A program made the position numbers and the translations under genes. Shown in pieces: positions 22,248 through 24,998 of a DNA stretch of 24,998 nucleotides. Below the pieces are notes generated by a model. It saw only the letters and a program-made list of their open reading frames with translations, was not told the origin of the DNA and searched no databases. Source of the DNA: Clostridiales bacterium (GTDB lineage: Bacteria; Bacillota; Clostridia; Christensenellales; Aristaeellaceae); contig JAAZAQ010000079.1 in NCBI GenBank assembly GCA_012514225.1, positions 1 to 24,998 on the forward strand, in the 5' to 3' direction. How positions within the stretch are numbered: position 1 is the stretch's first letter; each line of letters opens with the position of its first letter.

Positions 22248-22893
22248 AACGGCGCTGAGCCGGAAGGTGGCCTCCGAGCTGCTGCGCGTTGGCGCGGTCT
22301 TTTTGCGGCCCCGCGAGCCCTTCACCTGGGCCAGCGGCATCAAAAGCCCGGTGTACTGCGACAACCGGCTCACCCTGTCGGACCCCGAAGCCCGGGACGT
22401 CATCGAGCGGGGCATCGCGCAGGCGGTGCGGGAGCACTTCCCCGGCTGCGAAATCCTGATGGGCACCAGCACCGCGGGCATCCCCCACGCCGCCATCGCC
22501 GCGCACCTGCTCCGGATGCCGATGGGCTACGTGCGCGGCGGGACGAAGGACCATGGGCGGCAAAACCAGATCGAGGGTCGGCTTGCGCCCGGGCAGAAGG
22601 CCGTGGTCGTCGAGGACCTGATTTCCACCGCGGGCAGCGCCGTGGAGGCGGTGGAAGCCCTGCGGCAGGCGGGCGCGGAGGTCCTGGGCATCGTGAGCAT
22701 CTTCACCTACGGCATGAGGAAGGGGCTCGAGCGGCTGAAGGCCGCCGGGGTCACAAACCACAGCCTGACGGATTTCGACACGGTGGCGCGGGAGGCCGCC
22801 AGGCTGGGCGCGATTCCCGAAACCGACCTGGAGCGCCTGAAGCGCTTCCGGGACAACCCGCAGGACGAATCCTGGATTGGAGCGGACAGATGA
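22234..22893 (+). CDS. pyrE: Orotate phosphoribosyltransferase
   Basis: A 219-residue type I phosphoribosyltransferase that joins orotate to PRPP to give OMP. Key parts are [16 protein letters not shown] near the N-terminus (orotate binding), [15 protein letters not shown] (the mobile loop region) and the PRPP motif [17 protein letters not shown] near residues 124-140. The GTG at 22234 is chosen because GGGAGG ends seven bases before it; a GTG two codons earlier is possible. The start overlaps pyrF and the stop overlaps pyrB (ATGA), so the gene sits inside the coupled operon. Confidence 0.95.
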   Translation: MNSSETALSRKVASELLRVGAVFLRPREPFTWASGIKSPVYCDNRLTLSDPEARDVIERGIAQAVREHFPGCEILMGTSTAGIPHAAIAAHLLRMPMGYVRGGTKDHGRQNQIEGRLAPGQKAVVVEDLISTAGSAVEAVEALRQAGAEVLGIVSIFTYGMRKGLERLKAAGVTNHSLTDFDTVAREAARLGAIPETDLERLKRFRDNPQDESWIGADR

Positions 22894-23804
22894 AAAGCCT
22901 GATCAGCATCATGGACCTGGACGAGCGGGACATCAACGCGCTGATGGACACGGCGGACGACATCGTCGCCCGCCCCGGGGCCTACGCCCATAAAATGGCC
23001 GGGAAAAAGCTGGCCTCCCTGTTTTTCGAGCCTTCCACCCGGACCCGGCTGAGCTTCGAGGCGGCGATGTACGAACTGGGCGGCAACGTCATCGGGTTCT
23101 CGGAAGCCCAGTCCAGCTCCGCCGCCAAGGGGGAAAGCGTGGCGGACACGGTGAAGACGGTCAGCTGCTACGCGGACATCATCGCCATGCGCCACCCCAA
23201 GGAAGGCGCGCCGCTGGTGGCCTCCCAGAGCGCCACGGTGCCCGTCATCAACGCCGGGGACGGCGGGCACAACCACCCCACCCAGACCCTGGCCGACCTG
23301 TTCACCATCCGCAGGGAAAAGGGACGCGTCTCCGGCCTGACGGTCGGCGTGTGCGGCGACCTGAAGTTCGGCCGCACGGTGCACTCCCTGCTGGAAGCCC
23401 TGAGCCGCTACGAGGGCAACCGCTTCGTGATGGTATCGCCGGAGGAGCTCAAGGTGCCCAGCTACGTCAAGCAGCACCTGAAAAACAACCACGTCCCCTA
23501 CACCCAGACCACCGACCTGTCGCAGGCGCTGCCGGAGCTGGACGTGCTGTACATGACGAGGGTGCAGAAAGAGCGCTTCTTCAACGAGGCTGACTACATC
23601 CGCCTAAAGGACTCCTACGTCCTGACGCCCCAGAAGCTGGAAGGCGCGAAGGGGGACCTCATCATCATGCACCCCCTGCCCCGGGTGAACGAGATATCCG
23701 TCGCGATCGACCAGGACCCCCGGGCCTGCTACTTCAAGCAGGTCCTCAACGGCAAGTACATGCGCATGGCGCTGATTCTGATGATGCTGGAGGGAGAGAA
23801 ATGA
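22890..23804 (+). CDS. pyrB: Aspartate carbamoyltransferase, catalytic subunit
   Basis: A 304-residue enzyme making carbamoyl-aspartate from carbamoyl phosphate and aspartate, the committed step. The carbamoyl phosphate motif [12 protein letters not shown] is at residues 46-57. [14 protein letters not shown] (127-140), [12 protein letters not shown] and [10 protein letters not shown] complete the active site. The GDLKxGRTVHS form resembles the enterobacterial, PyrI-associated class rather than the Bacillus stand-alone class. A pyrI gene follows directly with a 4-base overlap, so the enzyme is probably an allosteric dodecamer. It begins inside the pyrE stop (ATGA). Confidence 0.97.
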   Translation: MKSLISIMDLDERDINALMDTADDIVARPGAYAHKMAGKKLASLFFEPSTRTRLSFEAAMYELGGNVIGFSEAQSSSAAKGESVADTVKTVSCYADIIAMRHPKEGAPLVASQSATVPVINAGDGGHNHPTQTLADLFTIRREKGRVSGLTVGVCGDLKFGRTVHSLLEALSRYEGNRFVMVSPEELKVPSYVKQHLKNNHVPYTQTTDLSQALPELDVLYMTRVQKERFFNEADYIRLKDSYVLTPQKLEGAKGDLIIMHPLPRVNEISVAIDQDPRACYFKQVLNGKYMRMALILMMLEGEK

Positions 23805-24223
23805 ACATCGACGCGATCAGGAACGGCATCGTCATCGACCACATCAAGGCGGGCGACGGCATGCGGATTTACAACTTCCTGAACCTGGGCGCGCTGGACT
23901 GCTCCGTCGCCCTGATCAAGAACGCCAGCAGCACCAAGGCGGGCAAGAAGGACATCATCAAGGTGGACCGGGTGCCGGACATCGACCTGAACGCCCTGGG
24001 CTTCATCGACCCGAACATCACCATCAACATCATCCGGGACAGCGTGCGCGTGGAAAAATACCACCCGGAGCTGCCGATGAAGATGACCAACATCCTCATC
24101 TGCAAGAACCCCCGCTGCATCACCACCACCGAGCAGGAGCTGCCCCACGTGTTCGTGCTGACCGACCGGGAGAAGCACGAGTACCGCTGCGTGTACTGCG
24201 AAAGCAGGGCGCCGGCGCTGTAG
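23801..24223 (+). CDS. pyrI: Aspartate carbamoyltransferase, regulatory subunit
   Basis: A 140-residue subunit that binds nucleotides and links catalytic trimers, giving ATP/CTP-type feedback control. The N-terminal nucleotide-binding half includes [18 protein letters not shown] and [12 protein letters not shown]. The C-terminal zinc domain has Cys101, Cys106, Cys130 and Cys133 (CKNPRC, then CVYC). The length is slightly under the E. coli subunit. It is the last gene of the pyr operon and overlaps pyrB by four bases. Regulation of the pathway at enzyme level is therefore expected. Confidence 0.96.
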   Translation: MNIDAIRNGIVIDHIKAGDGMRIYNFLNLGALDCSVALIKNASSTKAGKKDIIKVDRVPDIDLNALGFIDPNITINIIRDSVRVEKYHPELPMKMTNILICKNPRCITTTEQELPHVFVLTDREKHEYRCVYCESRAPAL

Positions 24224-24246
24224 GCGCGGACGCCGGCATTCAGCCA

Positions 24247-24295
24247 AAATGAAAAGCCGCACCCCTGGCCGGCCAATCCGGCGGAGGGGTGCGGC
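24247..24295 (-). terminator. Hairpin between convergent pyrI and GlsB-type genes
   Basis: An 11-bp stem GCCGCACCCCT/AGGGGTGCGGC (24256-24266 with 24285-24295) encloses a loop that can fold further. On the minus strand it is followed by TTTTCATTTT, giving a good intrinsic terminator for the small membrane protein gene. On the plus strand AAAA precedes it and no U-run follows, so it would stop pyr transcription less well. Confidence 0.72.
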
Positions 24296-24329
24296 CAGTT
24301 TGGGGGCTGTGCGCGCCCGGAAGCCTGCC

Positions 24330-24581
24330 TTAGGCCCTGCGCAGCAGCCTGACGATCAGGATGACGATGATGGCGCCCACCACCGCGACCAGCAGGGACT
24401 CGATGCTGAAGCCCGCGTCATACTTGATGCCCAGCGCCCCCGCGACGAAGCCGCCGACGATGGCGCCGACGATGCCCAGGATGATGTTCGTGAGCAGGGT
24501 GTTCTCGCCGCCCATCACTTTGGCGGCAATCCATCCGGCGAGCGCGCCGAAGAGGACCCAAATCACCAGGTTCAGTAACAT
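24330..24581 (-). CDS. GlsB/YeaQ/YmgE-family small membrane protein
   Basis: An 83-residue glycine-rich hydrophobic protein with about three membrane segments: VIWVLFGALAGWIAAKVMGG, NIILGIVGAIVGGFVAGALG, and LLVAVVGAIIVILIVRLL followed by the basic end RRA. The GWIAxxxMGG and GIxGAxVGG patterns are those of the transglycosylase-associated/GlsB stress protein family. Its biochemical role is not known. The start has an excellent ribosome site (AGGAGG). It has its own extended -10 promoter (24628-24636) and terminator, so it is a single-gene unit. Stress-linked expression is a family trait, not visible here. Confidence 0.9.
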   Translation of the reverse strand: MLLNLVIWVLFGALAGWIAAKVMGGENTLLTNIILGIVGAIVGGFVAGALGIKYDAGFSIESLLVAVVGAIIVILIVRLLRRA

Positions 24582-24627
24582 GTTTCTACCTCCTGTGTAT
24601 CCGTGTTGCCGCTCCCGGCACGCAAAG

Positions 24628-24636
24628 AATATACCA
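24628..24636 (-). promoter_or_regulatory. Extended -10 promoter of the GlsB-type gene
   Basis: On the minus strand TGG-TATATT forms an extended -10 element about 47 bases upstream of the start codon. No convincing -35 is seen, which the TG extension can offset. Confidence 0.5.
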
Positions 24637-24704
24637 CCGGGCGAAAATCCTATGCACTTCCAGCAAATCTGTCGGAGTAATTTTTCTGATTCCCCTGAAA
24701 TGGG

Positions 24705-24710
24705 TATAAT
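24705..24710 (+). promoter_or_regulatory. -10 box for the Lys/Ala-rich repeat gene
   Basis: A consensus TATAAT lies 31 bases before the start codon of the repeat protein, within GGGTATAAT. The -35 position reads TTTTCT, a poor match. The GGGTAT core could also fit an alternative (stress-type) sigma factor, but no matching upstream box at the right distance was found. Confidence 0.5.
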
Positions 24711-24741
24711 TCATCATCCACCCAAGGGAAGGAGCAGAAAA

Positions 24742-24998
24742 ATGGAAAGCAGGAAGAAAGCCCCGGCCCCGAAAGGAAAGACCGTCACCGAGAAAGCGAA
24801 AGAGACCGCCAAAGAAGTCAAGAAGGACGTGAAGAAGACCGCAGAAGGCACGGCAGCGAAGGCGAAGGCAATCGAGAAGGACGCGAAGAAGACCGTCAGG
24901 AAAGCCGCAGAAGGCACGGCAGCGAAGGCGAAGGCGGTCGAGAAGGACGCGGCGAAGACCGTCAGGAAAGCCGCCGAAGGCACGGCAGCGAAGGCGAA
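24742..24998 (+). CDS. Lys/Ala-rich tandem-repeat protein, N-terminal part (cut by window end)
   Basis: A plus-strand frame opens at ATG 24742 after AAGGGAAGGAG and stays open to the window end (85 codons seen). The protein starts MESRKKAPAPKGK and is almost wholly Lys, Ala, Glu, Thr and Val. A 22-residue unit with the core AEGTAAKAKAVEKDA recurs exactly every 66 bases. The sequence is strongly helix-forming and basic, with no signal peptide or membrane segment. It resembles, in composition only, histone-H1-like or HU-tail proteins and apolipoprotein-like LEA repeats. A nucleoid or stress role is a guess. The frame on the opposite strand is a shadow of the repeats. Confidence 0.75.
   Translation, partial: MESRKKAPAPKGKTVTEKAKETAKEVKKDVKKTAEGTAAKAKAIEKDAKKTVRKAAEGTAAKAKAVEKDAAKTVRKAAEGTAAKA
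24841..24998 (+). repeat. 66-nt in-frame tandem repeats inside the Lys/Ala-rich gene
   Basis: The segment starting GCAGAAGGCACGGCAGCGAA at 24841 recurs at 24907 and, with one third-position change (GCC for GCA), at 24973. The period is therefore 66 bases, or 22 codons. The near-identity at DNA level points to recent duplication or gene conversion. Copy number beyond the window is unknown. Confidence 0.85.

Noticed and set aside
24714..24983. Minus-strand open frame with Phe/Ala repeats at the window end
   Set aside because: It is the reverse image of the Lys/Ala repeat gene, which has the ribosome site and promoter.
24841..24998. Possible CRISPR array because of the regular 66-base period
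   Set aside because: Whole units repeat with no unique spacers, and the period is a multiple of three inside an open frame.
1..24998. tRNA, rRNA, integrase or attachment-site signatures
   Set aside because: None was recognised on either strand, so the sugar island cannot be called an integrated element from this window.

Overview
The window is GC-rich and packed with genes. It most likely comes from a Bacillota (Clostridia-type) genome. The evidence is the NAD-dependent dihydroorotate dehydrogenase pair PyrK/PyrD(1B), a pyrB-pyrI pair, Bacillota-like GGAGG ribosome binding sites, sigma-A-type promoters and CUT2 sugar ABC transporters. Both sugar-binding proteins have signal peptides without a lipobox cysteine, which is unusual for a typical Gram-positive. 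The taxonomic call is inference only.

Layout. (1) 1-182 (+): the last 60 codons of a LuxR/NarL-type regulator, followed by a hairpin. (2) 253-790 (-): a decayed, frame-shifted, 5'-truncated IS630-family transposase, not an intact gene. (3) 870-4420 (-): a complete ribose-type ABC transporter transcribed as ATPase, permease, binding protein. It has a clear promoter and candidate operator at 4678-4711 and a UUCG-loop terminator at 824-852. (4) 4817-16163 (-): a long collinear catabolic cluster. In transcription order it encodes a Gfo/Idh/MocA oxidoreductase, a TIM-barrel isomerase-like protein, a second complete CUT2 transporter, a tagatose/allulose 3-epimerase-type enzyme, a cupin resembling phosphomannose isomerase, another TIM-barrel protein, a zinc alcohol/polyol dehydrogenase and a xylose-isomerase-like protein. 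(5) 16316-18423 (-): an AraC-family regulator translationally coupled to a second, atypical Gfo/Idh/MocA protein, driven by a promoter with an overlapping palindrome. (6) 18711-24223 (+): a tight de novo pyrimidine operon, pyrC-pyrK-pyrD-pyrF-pyrE-pyrB-pyrI, with overlapping or nearly abutting genes. (7) 24330-24581 (-): a small GlsB/YeaQ-type membrane protein. (8) 24742-end (+): the start of a Lys/Ala-rich protein with 66-nt tandem repeats, cut by the window edge.

Regions 3-5 look like one sugar-use island: AraC-type sensing, two transporters of different specificity, two NAD(P)-type oxidoreductases, an MDR dehydrogenase and four isomerase/epimerase barrels. No sugar kinase, aldolase or classical glycoside hydrolase is present in the window. 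This suggests oxidation, epimerisation and isomerisation of a free (unphosphorylated) rare sugar, polyol or keto-glycoside before it enters central metabolism. The substrate cannot be read from the sequence. Region 6 converts carbamoyl-aspartate precursors to UMP; carAB and pyrR are not in the window.
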